The notes under the pieces were generated by a model. The model was not told where the DNA came from and ran no database searches. It was given only the letters and a program-made list of their open reading frames with translations. Below, piece by piece: positions 26,998 through 38,945 of a stretch of 64,000 bases of DNA. A program made the translations under genes and the position numbers. Each line of letters opens with the position of its first letter. Position 1 is the first letter of the stretch. Origin of the DNA: Peptococcaceae bacterium 1109 (lineage in GTDB: Bacteria > Bacillota > Limnochordia > Darwinibacteriales > Darwinibacteriaceae); assembly GCA_001028815.1 (NCBI GenBank), contig LDJB01000001.1, forward strand, positions 1-64,000. The letters run 5' to 3'.

Positions 26998-27425
26998 AGA
27001 TCGCGATTGGCAGTGATCACGGCGGTTTCCATGCCAAGGCTGAGATTATCAGATTTCTCCAGGCGGAGCAGTATGAGGTAGAGGATTTCGGCACCCACTC
27101 CGCGGAGAGCTGTGATTACCCGGACATCGCCCATAAGGTAGGGGAGGCTGTTGTCGGGGGTGAATGCGATCTAGGCATTTTGATCTGCGGCACTGGCATT
27201 GGCGTTTCCATAGCAGCCAATAAGGTCCCGGGAGTACGGGCCGCTCTGTGCAGCGATACGTATTCTGCCCGGATGGCCCGAGCCCACAACAACAGCAACG
27301 TCCTCTGCATGGGAGCTAGGGTCTTGGGTACCGGGCTCATGGAAGACATTGTGAAAGCGTACTTAACGGGGGAATTTGAAGGGGGCAGGCATGCCCGCAG
27401 AGTAGACAAAATTGAATATCGCTAA
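26994..27425 (+). CDS. rpiB: Ribose-5-phosphate isomerase B
   Basis: Interconverts ribose 5-phosphate and ribulose 5-phosphate. The 143 residues match RpiB/LacAB: IGSDHGGF at the start, catalytic Cys in ICGTGIG, and HNNSNVLCMGARV. It overlaps ywlE by four bases (ATGA), so translation is coupled. Confidence 0.96.
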   Translation: MKIAIGSDHGGFHAKAEIIRFLQAEQYEVEDFGTHSAESCDYPDIAHKVGEAVVGGECDLGILICGTGIGVSIAANKVPGVRAALCSDTYSARMARAHNNSNVLCMGARVLGTGLMEDIVKAYLTGEFEGGRHARRVDKIEYR

Positions 27426-28094
<669 letters not shown>

Positions 28095-28114
28095 CAAAAA
28101 TGCGGAGTGATAGC

Positions 28115-28576
28115 GTGCAGGAACGCCCTACCTGGGACGAATATTTTATGCAGATTGCTGAACTAGTCAGCAGCCGTTCCACTTGCCTCCGCCGACACGT
28201 CGGTGCCATCTTGGTGAAAGACCGCAGGATCATTGCTACCGGATATAATGGGGCACCTGCCCGGATCGCCCACTGCGCTGAAGTTGGCTGCCTCCGCCAA
28301 CAGCTTGGCATTCCCTCAGGGGAAAGGCATGAGATTTGCCGGGGTATACATGCTGAGCAGAACGGGATCATTCAGGCTGCCCTTCACGGCGTAAGCACGC
28401 AAGGGGCAGTTTTATACTGCACCACGCAGCCCTGCGCACAGTGTGCTAAGATGCTCATCAATGCTGGTGTAGAGCGCATCGTTTACCGAGGCGGATATCC
28501 CGATTCCTTAGCCCGGGAACTTCTGGAGGAAGCGGGCATCGCGGTGGAACAGTGGCCAGATTACAAGGAGGGATGA
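28115..28576 (+). CDS. comEB: dCMP deaminase (ComEB-like)
   Basis: Zinc-dependent deamination of dCMP to dUMP. The metal site is HAEQN with PCAQC. The 153 residues begin with [12 protein letters not shown], typical of the family. GTG 28115 is preferred because GGAG lies upstream; ATG 28100 has no ribosome site. In the upp-comEB-tagO run seen in many Clostridia. Confidence 0.93.
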   Translation: MQERPTWDEYFMQIAELVSSRSTCLRRHVGAILVKDRRIIATGYNGAPARIAHCAEVGCLRQQLGIPSGERHEICRGIHAEQNGIIQAALHGVSTQGAVLYCTTQPCAQCAKMLINAGVERIVYRGGYPDSLARELLEEAGIAVEQWPDYKEG

Positions 28577-28577
28577 T

Positions 28578-29609
28578 ATGATCCCGCCAGAACTGTTAAT
28601 TCCTTCGCTTGTGGCCTTTACAATCACCTTTGCCTTGACGCCCTTAGTCAAGCGCTTAGCACCGCGCCTTGGCCTGGTTGACGAACCCAATCCCCGCCGG
28701 ATCAACAAAGTGCCCATGCCCACCGGCGGTGGGCTGGCGGTGTTTGCCGGCTTTGTGGTGGCCGCGTTGCTTGCGGATATTCCGCATATTCTCCCCACCA
28801 TTCTTGCCGCAGCGGTAGTTACCTTTGTTGGAGTGGTGGACGATCGGGTGGGGCTTGGGGCTGGCCAGAAATTTGCCGGCCAGCTCTGCGCTGTCCTTAT
28901 ATATGTCATCTGGGGCGGACGGATTGAGTTTGTGAGCAACCCCTTTGGGGAAATGCTCTACTTAGGCTATTTTTCCATCCCCGTGACACTCTTGTGGGTA
29001 CTGGCACTGATTAACCTGATGAACTTCATTGACGGCTTAGATGGCTTGGCGGTAGGCATTACGTTGATCGCTGCCTTTACTCTCCTTAGCTTGGCCTGGG
29101 ATTTAGGGCGGGTTGAGGCCGGAGTCCTTTCCGCGATCTTGGTGGGTGTTAGTGCCGGTTTTCTACCCTACAACTTCAACCCGGCGAAACTGTACTTAGG
29201 AGATGCGGGAGCCATGTTGTTAGGCTTTCTCTTGGCAGTGGTCTCTACAGAAGGAGCCCTCAAGGGAGCGGCCACCATCGGGCTTTCTGTACCCATTCTC
29301 ATTTTTGCTCTGCCCATTGTTGATACGGTTTGTGCCATTGTCCGCCGCCTCCAGCAGGGCATTCCCTTTTACCAGGCAGATCAAAGTCATTTTCACCATC
29401 GCATGCTGAAGCTGGGCCTAACGCAGCGGCAAGTTGTACTGCTTGCTTACTTCCTCTCCAGCATTTCTGCTTGTGCCGCTCTGTTTGCCGCCCGCCACTC
29501 CTGGGCTGCCTATATTCTGGTCCCACTGATTGCTGTATCTTTCTTGTATGGTTCCGCCCGGGTGGGCATGATCCAAGTACCATCATCAAAGATTGAGCGG
29601 AGACTGTAA
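28578..29609 (+). CDS. tagO: Undecaprenyl-phosphate GlcNAc-1-phosphate transferase (TagO/WecA family)
   Basis: Integral membrane enzyme that starts teichoic acid, O-antigen or other surface polymers by moving GlcNAc-1-P to undecaprenyl phosphate. The 343 residues have about eleven helices. Catalytic landmarks are PTGGG, NFIDGLDGLA, YLGDAGAM and a histidine-rich HFHHRM loop. Paired with mnaA, which supplies ManNAc. Confidence 0.94.
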   Translation: MIPPELLIPSLVAFTITFALTPLVKRLAPRLGLVDEPNPRRINKVPMPTGGGLAVFAGFVVAALLADIPHILPTILAAAVVTFVGVVDDRVGLGAGQKFAGQLCAVLIYVIWGGRIEFVSNPFGEMLYLGYFSIPVTLLWVLALINLMNFIDGLDGLAVGITLIAAFTLLSLAWDLGRVEAGVLSAILVGVSAGFLPYNFNPAKLYLGDAGAMLLGFLLAVVSTEGALKGAATIGLSVPILIFALPIVDTVCAIVRRLQQGIPFYQADQSHFHHRMLKLGLTQRQVVLLAYFLSSISACAALFAARHSWAAYILVPLIAVSFLYGSARVGMIQVPSSKIERRL

Positions 29610-29610
29610 G

Positions 29611-30720
29611 ATGGCGAAATTCGCAGTTGTCTTTGGTACCAGGCCAGAGGCCATTAAAATGGCCCCAGTAGTCTTGGCCATGAGGCAGAACCCTAAGTGG
29701 GACGTGCGGGTCATTTGCACGGGCCAGCACCGGGAGATGCTCCACCAAGTGCTTGAGGTTTTTCAGATAAGGCCCGATTACGATCTTGATATTATGACCC
29801 ATGGGCAGACCTTGGAGGATATTACAACTCGCGTGCTGCAGGGCGTAGGGGAAGTATTCCGGAACTGGCGCCCTGATTTAGTGCTGGTGCACGGGGATAC
29901 TACCACGGCCTTTGCCGCGGCTCTGGCCGCCTTTTACGCCCAAGTGCCCATTGCCCATGTGGAGGCAGGACTGCGCACAGCGGATTTAGGCAATCCTTTT
30001 CCGGAAGAGGCAAATCGCCGCCTAACTGATGTCTTAGCCGAGATCCACTTCGCCCCCACAGAGCAGGCCGCGGAAAACATCCGCCGAGAAGTGCGGGGCA
30101 GCAAGGAAGTATACATAACGGGCAATACGGTCATCGATGCACTCTTACAGGTGGTGGAGGAAGATTACCAGTTCCGCACCCCTGCTTTGGCTGGACTCGA
30201 TTTTTCTAAGCCGATAGTAGTAGTTACGGTGCACCGCAGGGAGAACTGGGGAACTCCGCTGGTGGGAATATGTCAGGCCCTGCGGGAGATTGTCGCGGCC
30301 CATCAATGCCAGATTGTGGTGGCCATGCACCAGAATCCTCGGCTTCAGGAAGTCTTCCGGCGGGAGCTCGATGGGGTAGAGCACGTTTACCTCATCCCAG
30401 CTCCCGACTACCGCGAGTTTGCCAACCTCATGAAGCGCAGCAAACTGCTCCTTACCGACTCCGGGGGCCTTCAGGAAGAAGCTCCTGCCCTCAATGTGCC
30501 CGTGTTGGTCCTCAGGGAGCAAACGGAACGCCCTGAAGGGGTGGCCGCGGGTACATGCAAAGTGGTAGGTACTGCGCCTCAGAGGATTGTGGAAAGTGTT
30601 GCTGAGCTCCTCACTAACGCTCAGGTTTACAATACGATGGCCCTGGCTCCCAACCCCTATGGGGACGGCCGGGCAGCTCAAAGAATATGTGGTATTCTAG
30701 AGCAGAAATACACGGTGTAA
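29611..30720 (+). CDS. mnaA: UDP-N-acetylglucosamine 2-epimerase (non-hydrolysing)
   Basis: Interconverts UDP-GlcNAc and UDP-ManNAc for surface polysaccharides. The 369 residues show [11 protein letters not shown] at the N-terminus, [17 protein letters not shown] and [17 protein letters not shown] precedes ATG 29611. Only 13 bases separate its stop from atpA, where the Fo genes would be expected in this gene order. Confidence 0.95.
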   Translation: MAKFAVVFGTRPEAIKMAPVVLAMRQNPKWDVRVICTGQHREMLHQVLEVFQIRPDYDLDIMTHGQTLEDITTRVLQGVGEVFRNWRPDLVLVHGDTTTAFAAALAAFYAQVPIAHVEAGLRTADLGNPFPEEANRRLTDVLAEIHFAPTEQAAENIRREVRGSKEVYITGNTVIDALLQVVEEDYQFRTPALAGLDFSKPIVVVTVHRRENWGTPLVGICQALREIVAAHQCQIVVAMHQNPRLQEVFRRELDGVEHVYLIPAPDYREFANLMKRSKLLLTDSGGLQEEAPALNVPVLVLREQTERPEGVAAGTCKVVGTAPQRIVESVAELLTNAQVYNTMALAPNPYGDGRAAQRICGILEQKYTV

Positions 30721-30733
30721 TGGAGGAACGAGG

Positions 30734-32242
30734 ATGACCATGAGACCTGATGAAATAGTGGCAATTCTGCGCCGCCAGATCCAGGAACTAGATTCGGAGC
30801 TGAAGATCGAATCAGAAGGAACAGTGTTGACTGTGGGGGACGGCATTGCTCGCATCTATGGGTTAGATCAAGCAATGGCCGGCGAGCTCTTGGAGTTTCC
30901 CCAGGAAACTTACGGCATGGTCCTTAACCTGGAGGAAGACAATATTGGTGCGGTCATTTTAGGCCCATATGAGCACATTAAGGAAGGGGACCTGGTGAGG
31001 CGTACGGGCAGGATTGTGCAGGTGCCTGTGGGGGAAGAGCTCATTGGCCGTGTGGTCAATCCCTTAGGCCAGCCAATCGATGGGAAAGGCCCCATTAACG
31101 CCAAATCTTACCGCCCCATCGAATCTCAGGCACCAGGGGTCATCGACCGGCGGGGCGTTCACCAACCTCTCCAGACAGGCCTCAAATCCATTGACTCCAT
31201 GATCCCCATTGGCCGTGGCCAACGGGAGCTGATTATCGGAGACCGCCAGACAGGTAAGACTGCGATTGCGGTGGACACTATCCTCAATCAGCATGATCAG
31301 AATGTGATCTGTATCTACGTAGCCATTGGGCAGAAGGCTTCTACTGTTGCCGGAGTTGTGGAGACGCTCCATAGGCGCGGAGCCATGGACTACACCATCG
31401 TGGTCTCGGCCACCGCAAGTGAGCCAGCGCCACTCCTTTACATTGCCCCTTATGCAGGCTGTGCCATGGGCGAGGAGTTCATGTATAAGGGTAAAGATGT
31501 CTTGATCATCTACGATGATTTGTCTAAACATGCTGCCGCTTATCGGGAGATGTCCCTGCTTCTCCGGCGCCCGCCTGGCCGGGAAGCTTTCCCTGGCGAT
31601 GTGTTCTACATCCACTCCCGTCTTCTGGAGCGGGCTGCGAAGCTCAAGGACGAACTGGGGGGTGGCTCTATGACCGCGCTGCCCATCATTGAAACCCAGG
31701 CCGGGGATATTTCCGCCTACATCCCCACTAACGTCATCTCTATTACGGACGGGCAGATCTACCTCGAATCTGACCTGTTTTACGCTGGCATCAGGCCTGC
31801 CATCAGCGTTGGGCGGTCTGTATCCAGGGTAGGGGGCGCGGCTCAAGTGAAAGCCATGCGCCAAGTGGCCGGAACACTGCGCCTTGACCTTTCCCAATAC
31901 CGGGAGCTTGCAGCATTCGCTCAGTTTGGGTCCGATCTTGACCGGGTAACCCAGGCCAAACTTGCCAGGGGAGAGCGGATGTATGAAGTTCTCAAGCAGG
32001 AACAGTACAAACCCATGTCCGTCCCTGAGCAGGTTGTATCCCTTTACGCCGCGGTAAACGGCTACATAGACAGCATCGCGGTGGGGGATGTGGTCCGCTT
32101 TGAGCGGGAGCTCTTGACGTACATGCAGCGGGAGCACCCAGAGATCCTTACGGCCATTGCGGAGCAGAAGGAGATAACTAGCGAAGTAAAAGGAAAGCTA
32201 GACCAGGCAATCAGTGCTTTTAAGCATACCTTTGTGAGTTAG
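30734..32242 (+). CDS. atpA: F1 ATP synthase subunit alpha
   Basis: Non-catalytic nucleotide-binding subunit of the F1 sector. The 502 residues include the P-loop [19 protein letters not shown], and the family signature [19 protein letters not shown] lies seven bases before ATG 30734. Directly upstream is mnaA rather than atpH/atpF. Confidence 0.97.
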   Translation: MTMRPDEIVAILRRQIQELDSELKIESEGTVLTVGDGIARIYGLDQAMAGELLEFPQETYGMVLNLEEDNIGAVILGPYEHIKEGDLVRRTGRIVQVPVGEELIGRVVNPLGQPIDGKGPINAKSYRPIESQAPGVIDRRGVHQPLQTGLKSIDSMIPIGRGQRELIIGDRQTGKTAIAVDTILNQHDQNVICIYVAIGQKASTVAGVVETLHRRGAMDYTIVVSATASEPAPLLYIAPYAGCAMGEEFMYKGKDVLIIYDDLSKHAAAYREMSLLLRRPPGREAFPGDVFYIHSRLLERAAKLKDELGGGSMTALPIIETQAGDISAYIPTNVISITDGQIYLESDLFYAGIRPAISVGRSVSRVGGAAQVKAMRQVAGTLRLDLSQYRELAAFAQFGSDLDRVTQAKLARGERMYEVLKQEQYKPMSVPEQVVSLYAAVNGYIDSIAVGDVVRFERELLTYMQREHPEILTAIAEQKEITSEVKGKLDQAISAFKHTFVS

Positions 32243-32253
32243 GGGGGGCGTAA

Positions 32254-33138
32254 GTGGCACAATCAGGCCGGGAAATCAAGCGGCGGATGACTACCATCCG
32301 CAGCATCCAACAGATTACCAAGGCAATGGAAATGGTGGCTGCCTCCAAACTACGGCAAGCCCAGACTAAGGCCCAGGCAACCCGCCCCTACTTCGCCAGA
32401 CTGCAGCAGTCCCTAGCCCGCGCCCTTGCCGCGGCAGAGCGGGTTGGCGAAGAACTCCCTCCCATTGCTCAGAGGCGTGATGGGGATAGGCATTGCCTCA
32501 TCGTTGTTACCTCTGATCGGGGCTTGGCCGGGGGATACAACGCCAATGTTCTCCGCAAGGCAGCAGAGTTCTTGGAGGAACACCCAGAGACTCTATTGGT
32601 GGTTGTAGGCCGCAAGGCTCGGGATTATTTTCGCCGCCGCAACCGGGACACTCTAGGGGAGTTTATCAACCTCGGTGACACCATTACCACGGGGCAGGCC
32701 CACCAGATTGGGCAGATGATATATGACTTTTACGTACACGATCTCTTCGATAAAGCAACCATTCTCTACACCCGGTTTATCAACACAGTGACCCACCGGG
32801 TTGAGCTCCGCCCGGTCCTGCCTATCAGCGATGCCTACACAGGCGCTGCACCGGGCGAGGAGGCCGGTTTCGATGCTGTGTACTACTATGAGCCCAGCTT
32901 ATCGCAGGTCATCGATACAGTGGTCCCACTCCTGATTGATGCAGCTATCTTCCAATCTCTGATGGAAGCGAAGGCTAGCGAACTTGGGGCCCGCATGACC
33001 GCTATGCGGAACGCGAGCGATAACGCCGGAGAGCTGATTAGGGAACTGACGCTGTCCTTTAACCGGGCCCGGCAAGCAGCGATTACTAAGGAAATCGCTG
33101 AAATCGTGGGCGGGGCAGATGCTTTGGAAATGCGTTAG
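32254..33138 (+). CDS. atpG: F1 ATP synthase subunit gamma
   Basis: Central rotor stalk of F1. The 294 residues have the conserved N-terminal coiled coil (IQQITKAMEMVAASKL), SDRGLAGGYN, and C-terminal ITKEIAEIVGGA. It starts with GTG 32254 behind GGGGGG. Confidence 0.96.
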   Translation: MAQSGREIKRRMTTIRSIQQITKAMEMVAASKLRQAQTKAQATRPYFARLQQSLARALAAAERVGEELPPIAQRRDGDRHCLIVVTSDRGLAGGYNANVLRKAAEFLEEHPETLLVVVGRKARDYFRRRNRDTLGEFINLGDTITTGQAHQIGQMIYDFYVHDLFDKATILYTRFINTVTHRVELRPVLPISDAYTGAAPGEEAGFDAVYYYEPSLSQVIDTVVPLLIDAAIFQSLMEAKASELGARMTAMRNASDNAGELIRELTLSFNRARQAAITKEIAEIVGGADALEMR

Positions 33139-34571
<1,433 letters not shown>

Positions 34572-34572
<1 letters not shown>

Positions 34573-34988
34573 TGGCCGCGTTCCAGTTTGAGGTAGTCAC
34601 ACCAGAACGGACAGTGGTGCATCAGGATGTGGAGTACGTCTCCCTCCCAGGAATGGACGGCCAGTTTGGGGTGCTGGCTAATCACGCACCTTTAGCGGCG
34701 GTCCTGGAAATCGGGGTGGTTGAGTTTGGGGCTCGCCAAGGGGAGCGGGATTTCCTCGCCCTTGGGGGCGGGTTTGCAGAAATGCACGGGAACGTCCTCA
34801 CGGTCATGGGCAACACAGCAGAGCTGGCCCACGAGATAGATGTGGAGCGGGCGCAAGCGGCGAAATCCAGGGCGGAAGAACGGCTTGCCCAGAAGAGTGA
34901 GGAAGTGGATTTTGCCCGGGCGGAAGCTTCCCTGCGGAGGGCGATGGCCCGCCTGAAGGTGGCCAATTTCAGAGGCAATAGAAAGTAA
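34572..34988 (+). CDS. atpC: F1 ATP synthase subunit epsilon
   Basis: Inhibitory and coupling subunit. The 138 residues have the N-terminal beta sandwich (VVTPERTVVHQDVEYVSLPG) and a C-terminal pair of helices. It is the last gene of the atpAGDC block and is followed by a hairpin. Confidence 0.94.
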
Positions 34989-34990
34989 GT

Positions 34991-35022
34991 GAGAGGAAGG
35001 AGTTTATCCTTCCTCTCATTTG
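34991..35022 (+). terminator. Hairpin after atpC
   Basis: A perfect 11-bp stem, GAGAGGAAGGA with TCCTTCCTCTC, loop GTTTA, followed by a poor T tract (ATTTG). Confidence 0.65.
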
Positions 35023-35051
35023 CATATTGGGTAATATTTGGGTGCATACTA
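35022..35051 (+). promoter_or_regulatory. Forespore (sigma-G/sigma-F type) promoter candidate for the spoIIQ-like gene
   Basis: GCATA at 35022-35026 and CATACTA at 35045-35051 are 18 bases apart. This fits the Bacillus sigma-G consensus as I recall it (GHATR, 17-18 bases, CATWHTA). A sigma-E reading (GCATATT ... CATACTAT) is possible but its spacing is long. Confidence 0.5.
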
Positions 35052-35070
35052 TCCCCAAGGTGGTGATAGT

Positions 35071-35793
35071 ATGCGGCGCATTCAGCAGTTTAGGGCCGGA
35101 TTTGCTCAATGGTGGAGAAAACTGTCTCGGAGTAATATCCCACAATTTGCGGCAGTGGCTGTGGTGGCTGTGATCTTAGGCATCACTGCGGGCACCTACT
35201 TCAACTTGCCCCCGGTGGAGAAAGAACCCCCAGCCCAGGCTCAGCTCATAGAGGGAGAAGCGCTGAAAGCTGTGATTCGGGATCAAGTGCACTGGGTCTT
35301 GCAGGAGTCTTACCCGTGGGTCTTGGCGGAACCTAGCATACCCGCGGTGGTAGAGGCGCCCGTGCCCCATGCTCCCAGCCCTGCAGAAGCAAGGCCCGAG
35401 CCAGAGCCTGAAGTTGTGGACACAATCTCCTTCGAGCACCTGATTTGGCCTGCCAAGGGCGAAGTGAGCGTTCCGTTTGGCTGGTACCGGCACCCGGTGT
35501 ACAACGATTGGCGGTTCAACGCTGGTATTGAAATCGCCGTGAGCGGGGATGCTGTCCGCACCGTCCTTCCAGGAGAGGTCATCGCGGTGGTGTCTGACAG
35601 TGTTCATACGGAGCTCGTCATTGACCATGGGGGAGGGTGGCAGAGCACGTACCGTTCTGTGGAAGGGCTCACTGTGGCTCCAGGGCAAGTGGTAAAGCAG
35701 AACCAAACCATCGGGCAGGCTGCCAACGGCAAGGTCTTCTTCAGCCTCTCTCACAATGGCCAGCCGGTAAATCCCATGGCGTTTCTACGGTGA
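35071..35793 (+). CDS. spoIIQ: SpoIIQ-like membrane protein with degenerate M23 domain
   Basis: A 240-residue protein with one membrane helix (about 20-42), a proline-rich linker and a C-terminal LytM/M23 domain (about 125-240). In B. subtilis SpoIIQ sits in the forespore membrane and binds SpoIIIAH across the septum during engulfment. The zinc ligands of active M23 enzymes seem lost: the usual His-x-x-x-Asp is FNAGIEI and the final His-x-His is FFSLSHNG. It is therefore probably structural. AAGGTGGTG precedes ATG 35071. The position directly before spoIIID supports the assignment. It might instead be another M23 envelope factor. Confidence 0.75.
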   Translation: MRRIQQFRAGFAQWWRKLSRSNIPQFAAVAVVAVILGITAGTYFNLPPVEKEPPAQAQLIEGEALKAVIRDQVHWVLQESYPWVLAEPSIPAVVEAPVPHAPSPAEARPEPEPEVVDTISFEHLIWPAKGEVSVPFGWYRHPVYNDWRFNAGIEIAVSGDAVRTVLPGEVIAVVSDSVHTELVIDHGGGWQSTYRSVEGLTVAPGQVVKQNQTIGQAANGKVFFSLSHNGQPVNPMAFLR

Positions 35794-35800
35794 TCCATAA

Positions 35801-35828
35801 GCATAATCGCCTAACCCTGGCATATAAA
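35801..35828 (+). promoter_or_regulatory. Sigma-E promoter candidate for spoIIID
   Basis: GCATAAT and CATATAAA, 13 bases apart, resemble sigma-E -35 (KMATATT) and -10 (CATACAHT). It is about 30 bases before the spoIIID start. spoIIID is sigma-E dependent in B. subtilis. Confidence 0.5.
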
Positions 35829-35857
35829 TGTACAAAAAGCTGCTAGGGGGAGCGAAG

Positions 35858-36118
35858 ATGAGGGACTATATCCGCAAGCGGGTGGTGGATGTGAGCCAAT
35901 ATATCTTAAAGACGAATGCAACCGTCCGGCAGGCGGCATCGGTGTTTGGCGTGAGCAAGAGCACGATCCATAAAGATGTTACCGAGAGACTGCCCCGAAT
36001 CAATAAAGAACTATCCCGGCAGGTTAAGGAGGTGCTGGAACTCAATAAGTCCGAGCGGCACATTCGCGGCGGCGAGGCGACGCGCCAGAAGTACAGTAAG
36101 AGTTCGCAAGCATCCTAA
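35858..36118 (+). CDS. spoIIID: SpoIIID, mother-cell sporulation regulator
   Basis: Small DNA-binding regulator that modifies sigma-E-dependent transcription in the mother cell. The 86 residues contain the helix-turn-helix RQAASVFGVSKSTIHKD and the conserved basic tail region RHIRGGEATRQKY. ATG 35858 is used because AGGGGGAG precedes it and the protein then matches the family start (MRDYIRKR). The spoIIID-mbl-flhO order is that of B. subtilis. Confidence 0.96.
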   Translation: MRDYIRKRVVDVSQYILKTNATVRQAASVFGVSKSTIHKDVTERLPRINKELSRQVKEVLELNKSERHIRGGEATRQKYSKSSQAS

Positions 36119-36154
36119 GATTCAGCGGGAAAGGGACAGGAATTGCCCCGGCTT

Positions 36155-36161
36155 TGTCGAA
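36155..36161 (+). promoter_or_regulatory. Possible Spo0A box before mbl
   Basis: TGTCGAA is a perfect match to TGNCGAA, followed 17 bases later by the one-mismatch CGTCGAA. Single 7-mers occur by chance, so this is weak. Confidence 0.25.
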
Positions 36162-36196
36162 CACATGTAAAGTGATTCGTCGAAGGGGGCAGGCAG

Positions 36197-37219
36197 ATGT
36201 TTGGACTGGATATTGGAATTGACCTGGGTACCGCTAATATTTTGGTCTATGTACGGGGCAAAGGTGTCGTGATTTGTGAGCCAACCGTTGTGGCCATGGA
36301 TATAGATACCCAAAAAGTATGCGCCATCGGCACAGAAGCCCGGGAGATGATTGGACGCACACCGGGCAACATTCGAGCAATTCGGCCCCTTAGTGAAGGT
36401 GTCATTGCGGATTATCAGATCACAGAGGAAATCCTGAAGTCGTTCATTAAAAAGGCTGTCGGCCGGAACCGCCTATTCCGGCCGCGCGTTGTGATCTGCG
36501 TTCCTTCTGGAGTTACCAGTGTGGAAAAACGGGCTGTGCTAGAAGCAGCTGTCCAAGCGGGCGCGAAGGATGTATATCTCATCTCCGAACCCATTGCCGC
36601 GGCAATTGGCTGTGGGTTAGATATCGCGGCTCCCCACGGCAATATGGTGGTGGACATCGGTGGCGGCACAACTGACATAGCCGTGATCTCGCTGGGCGGC
36701 GAGGTAGTCTCTGAGTCCCTAAGGGTGGGCGGTGCTGACTTTGAGGAGGCCATCGTCCGCTATATTCGGCGCGTCCATAACCTGGCCATCGGCGACCGCA
36801 CTGCTGAAGACATCAAGGTCACCATTGGTTCAGCACTCCCAGGAAGGGACAAGACCATGCATGTACGGGGCAGGGATCTGGTAACAGGGTTGCCAGCAAC
36901 AATTGAGCTTTCGTCCAATGACATCTACACTTCCCTGGAGGAACCTATCCGGGCAATTGTGGAGGCTATCAAGCGCGTCTTGGAAATCACTCCCCCAGAG
37001 CTGGCAGCGGATATCGTAAACAACGGCATGATGCTTACTGGCGGAGGTTCCCTCTTAGACGGTATGGTACAGTTGATTCAGGAAGAAACGCAGGTTCCTG
37101 TGCAGCTGGCCGAGGATCCACTTACATGCGTAGCACGGGGGACAGGCGAAGTATTGGAGAAGCTGGATGAGCTGACTAAGCGTGCTGCCTTAACATCCCT
37201 CCGGGTTATGAGCCGGTAG
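36197..37219 (+). CDS. mbl: MreB/Mbl-type actin homologue
   Basis: Bacterial actin that guides sidewall synthesis and rod shape. The 340 residues carry the phosphate-1 loop GIDLGTANILVY, phosphate-2 DIGGGTTDIAV, and adenosine-binding GGGSLLDG. Between spoIIID and the flagellar genes it is most likely Mbl rather than MreB, which normally sits with mreCD. Confidence 0.94.
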   Translation: MFGLDIGIDLGTANILVYVRGKGVVICEPTVVAMDIDTQKVCAIGTEAREMIGRTPGNIRAIRPLSEGVIADYQITEEILKSFIKKAVGRNRLFRPRVVICVPSGVTSVEKRAVLEAAVQAGAKDVYLISEPIAAAIGCGLDIAAPHGNMVVDIGGGTTDIAVISLGGEVVSESLRVGGADFEEAIVRYIRRVHNLAIGDRTAEDIKVTIGSALPGRDKTMHVRGRDLVTGLPATIELSSNDIYTSLEEPIRAIVEAIKRVLEITPPELAADIVNNGMMLTGGGSLLDGMVQLIQEETQVPVQLAEDPLTCVARGTGEVLEKLDELTKRAALTSLRVMSR

Positions 37220-37237
37220 TTTTTTGCCATTTTTCCC

Positions 37238-37264
37238 TCAAGACCGTTGAAGATAATCCGATAA
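37238..37264 (+). promoter_or_regulatory. Sigma-D (FliA) flagellar promoter candidate
   Basis: TCAA, 15 bases, TCCGATAA; consensus TAAA-N15-GCCGATAA. It ends 34 bases before the flgF-like gene. The homologous flhO-flhP pair is sigma-D dependent in B. subtilis. Confidence 0.6.
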
Positions 37265-37298
37265 GATCAGTAAGGGTTAGCGGGAAGGAGGTGGCGTT

Positions 37299-38036
37299 AT
37301 GCTAAGAGGGCTGTACACAGCGGCATCGGGCATGCTGGTGCAGACTGCCAGGATGGATATGGCAAGCAATAACCTGGCAAATGTTGATACCGCGGGTTTC
37401 CAGCGGCAAGCGCCGCATATATACTCCTTTCCGGAGATGCTTATCTCCCGGGTACATAACGGAACAAGCACCCCCATTGGCCATTTAGGTACAGGCGCAG
37501 TGGTAAACGGAGACCGCTCGTCTTTCTTGCCTGGAGCCATTAAGACCACGGGCAATCCCTTAGATGTGGCCATCGTGGGGCCGGGGTTCTTTGCGGTAGA
37601 AACCCCTGATGGCCCCCGTTATACCCGAGATGGGCGTTTTGCGGTAAACCCATCAGGGTGGCTGGTTACCTTAGATGGGAACCGGGTCCGAGGCGAGAGT
37701 GGGCCGATCCTAGCAAAGGGGACCGAGGTTGTCATCGATGACGGGGGCCAGGTATTTGTAGATGGCCGTTTTGTGGACAAGCTGTTAGTGGTGGAGTTTA
37801 CCGATCGGGATGGGCTCATAAGGCGCGGTGCGAACCTGTATGAAGCGATGGAAGATGCGGGCCAGCCCTTCCGCTATCGGGATATGCAAGTAGTGCAGGG
37901 TGCAGTGGAGATGTCTAATGTGAATGTCATCAGGGAAATGGTGAACCTCATCTCCGTGCAGCGGGCGTACGAGGCCAATGCCAAGGTGGTGCAGGCCTAT
38001 GATGAAACGCTTGGCAAAGCCGTAAATGATATTTAA
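37299..38036 (+). CDS. flgF: Flagellar rod protein FlgF (FlhO-like)
   Basis: Proximal rod component. The 245 residues have the N-terminal rod motif (LYTAASGM, SNNLANVDTAGF), a central NPLDVAIVGPGFFAV segment and a C-terminal QRAYEANAKVV helix that form the D0 coiled coil. GGGAAGGAGGTGG precedes ATG 37299. First gene of the flgF-flgG-flgA-flgH-flgI-flgJ run. Confidence 0.9.
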   Translation: MLRGLYTAASGMLVQTARMDMASNNLANVDTAGFQRQAPHIYSFPEMLISRVHNGTSTPIGHLGTGAVVNGDRSSFLPGAIKTTGNPLDVAIVGPGFFAVETPDGPRYTRDGRFAVNPSGWLVTLDGNRVRGESGPILAKGTEVVIDDGGQVFVDGRFVDKLLVVEFTDRDGLIRRGANLYEAMEDAGQPFRYRDMQVVQGAVEMSNVNVIREMVNLISVQRAYEANAKVVQAYDETLGKAVNDI

Positions 38037-38151
38037 GCACAAACAGGGGTAGGGCCGGACTGGTTTACAGAAGCCCTCTGCGGCTGTTGAACGATGGATA
38101 CAGCCGTGTTCCCCCTGCCTTTGTGTTACTTAAACACAAGGAGGGTTTTTT

Positions 38152-38940
38152 ATGATGCGTTCGCTCTGGACTGCCGCATCGGGCATGACCGCTCAGCAGT
38201 TCAAAATTGACACTATTTCCAACAATCTCGCCAACGTGAACACTACCGGTTTTAAGAAGAGCCGGGTCGATTTCCAAGACCTGCTCTACCAAACTATGAA
38301 GTACGCCGGTACACCTACCACCGCTGGCGCGCAAGTCCCCACCGGCATGCAGATCGGACACGGTGTGCGCCCAGTAGCAACCCAGCGGATCTTTTCCCAA
38401 GGTACATTCCAACAAACGGATAACCCCATGGATATCGTCATCGAGGGAGATGGTTTCTTCCAGATCCTTCTGCCCGATGGTGGTGTTCGCTATACCCGTG
38501 ATGGGGCATTCAAGATGGACAGCGATGGGCGGCTGACCACCTCTGATGGTTTCCCTCTGGAGCCAGAAATCATCGTGCCCTCTGATGCAATTGACTTCAG
38601 CGTCGGTTCTGATGGCACAGTTTCTGTAATGCGCCCTGGCGCTAGTGAGCCTGAGACAATCGGCCAGATTGAGCTGGTCCGCTTCGTCAATTCTGCGGGG
38701 CTGAAAAGTGAAGGGAGCAACCTCTTTACCGCCACCGCTGCGAGCGGCCCGCCTATGATCGGCACACCTGGGCTGGACGGCTTCGGCAAACTGGCCCAAG
38801 GCTGGCTCGAGATGTCTAACGTGCAGGTTGTAGAGGAAATGGTGAACATGATTGTAGCCCAAAGGGCCTATGAGACCAACTCTAAGGCGATCCAGGCTGC
38901 AGATGATATGCTGCAGACTGCGAACAATCTCCGTAGGTAA
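38152..38940 (+). CDS. flgG: Flagellar distal rod protein FlgG (FlhP-like)
   Basis: Distal rod protein passing through the P and L rings. The 262 residues align along their length with Flg[24 protein letters not shown], the FlgG-typical [14 protein letters not shown] and C-terminal [20 protein letters not shown] precedes ATG 38152; ATG 38155 follows at once. The 115-base gap before it shows no clear promoter. Confidence 0.94.
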   Translation: MMRSLWTAASGMTAQQFKIDTISNNLANVNTTGFKKSRVDFQDLLYQTMKYAGTPTTAGAQVPTGMQIGHGVRPVATQRIFSQGTFQQTDNPMDIVIEGDGFFQILLPDGGVRYTRDGAFKMDSDGRLTTSDGFPLEPEIIVPSDAIDFSVGSDGTVSVMRPGASEPETIGQIELVRFVNSAGLKSEGSNLFTATAASGPPMIGTPGLDGFGKLAQGWLEMSNVQVVEEMVNMIVAQRAYETNSKAIQAADDMLQTANNLRR

Positions 38941-38945
38941 AGCCC

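Noticed and set aside
31064-32137. Minus-strand frame of 357 codons inside atpA
   Set aside because: It lies wholly within the well-conserved alpha subunit gene and its translation resembles nothing.
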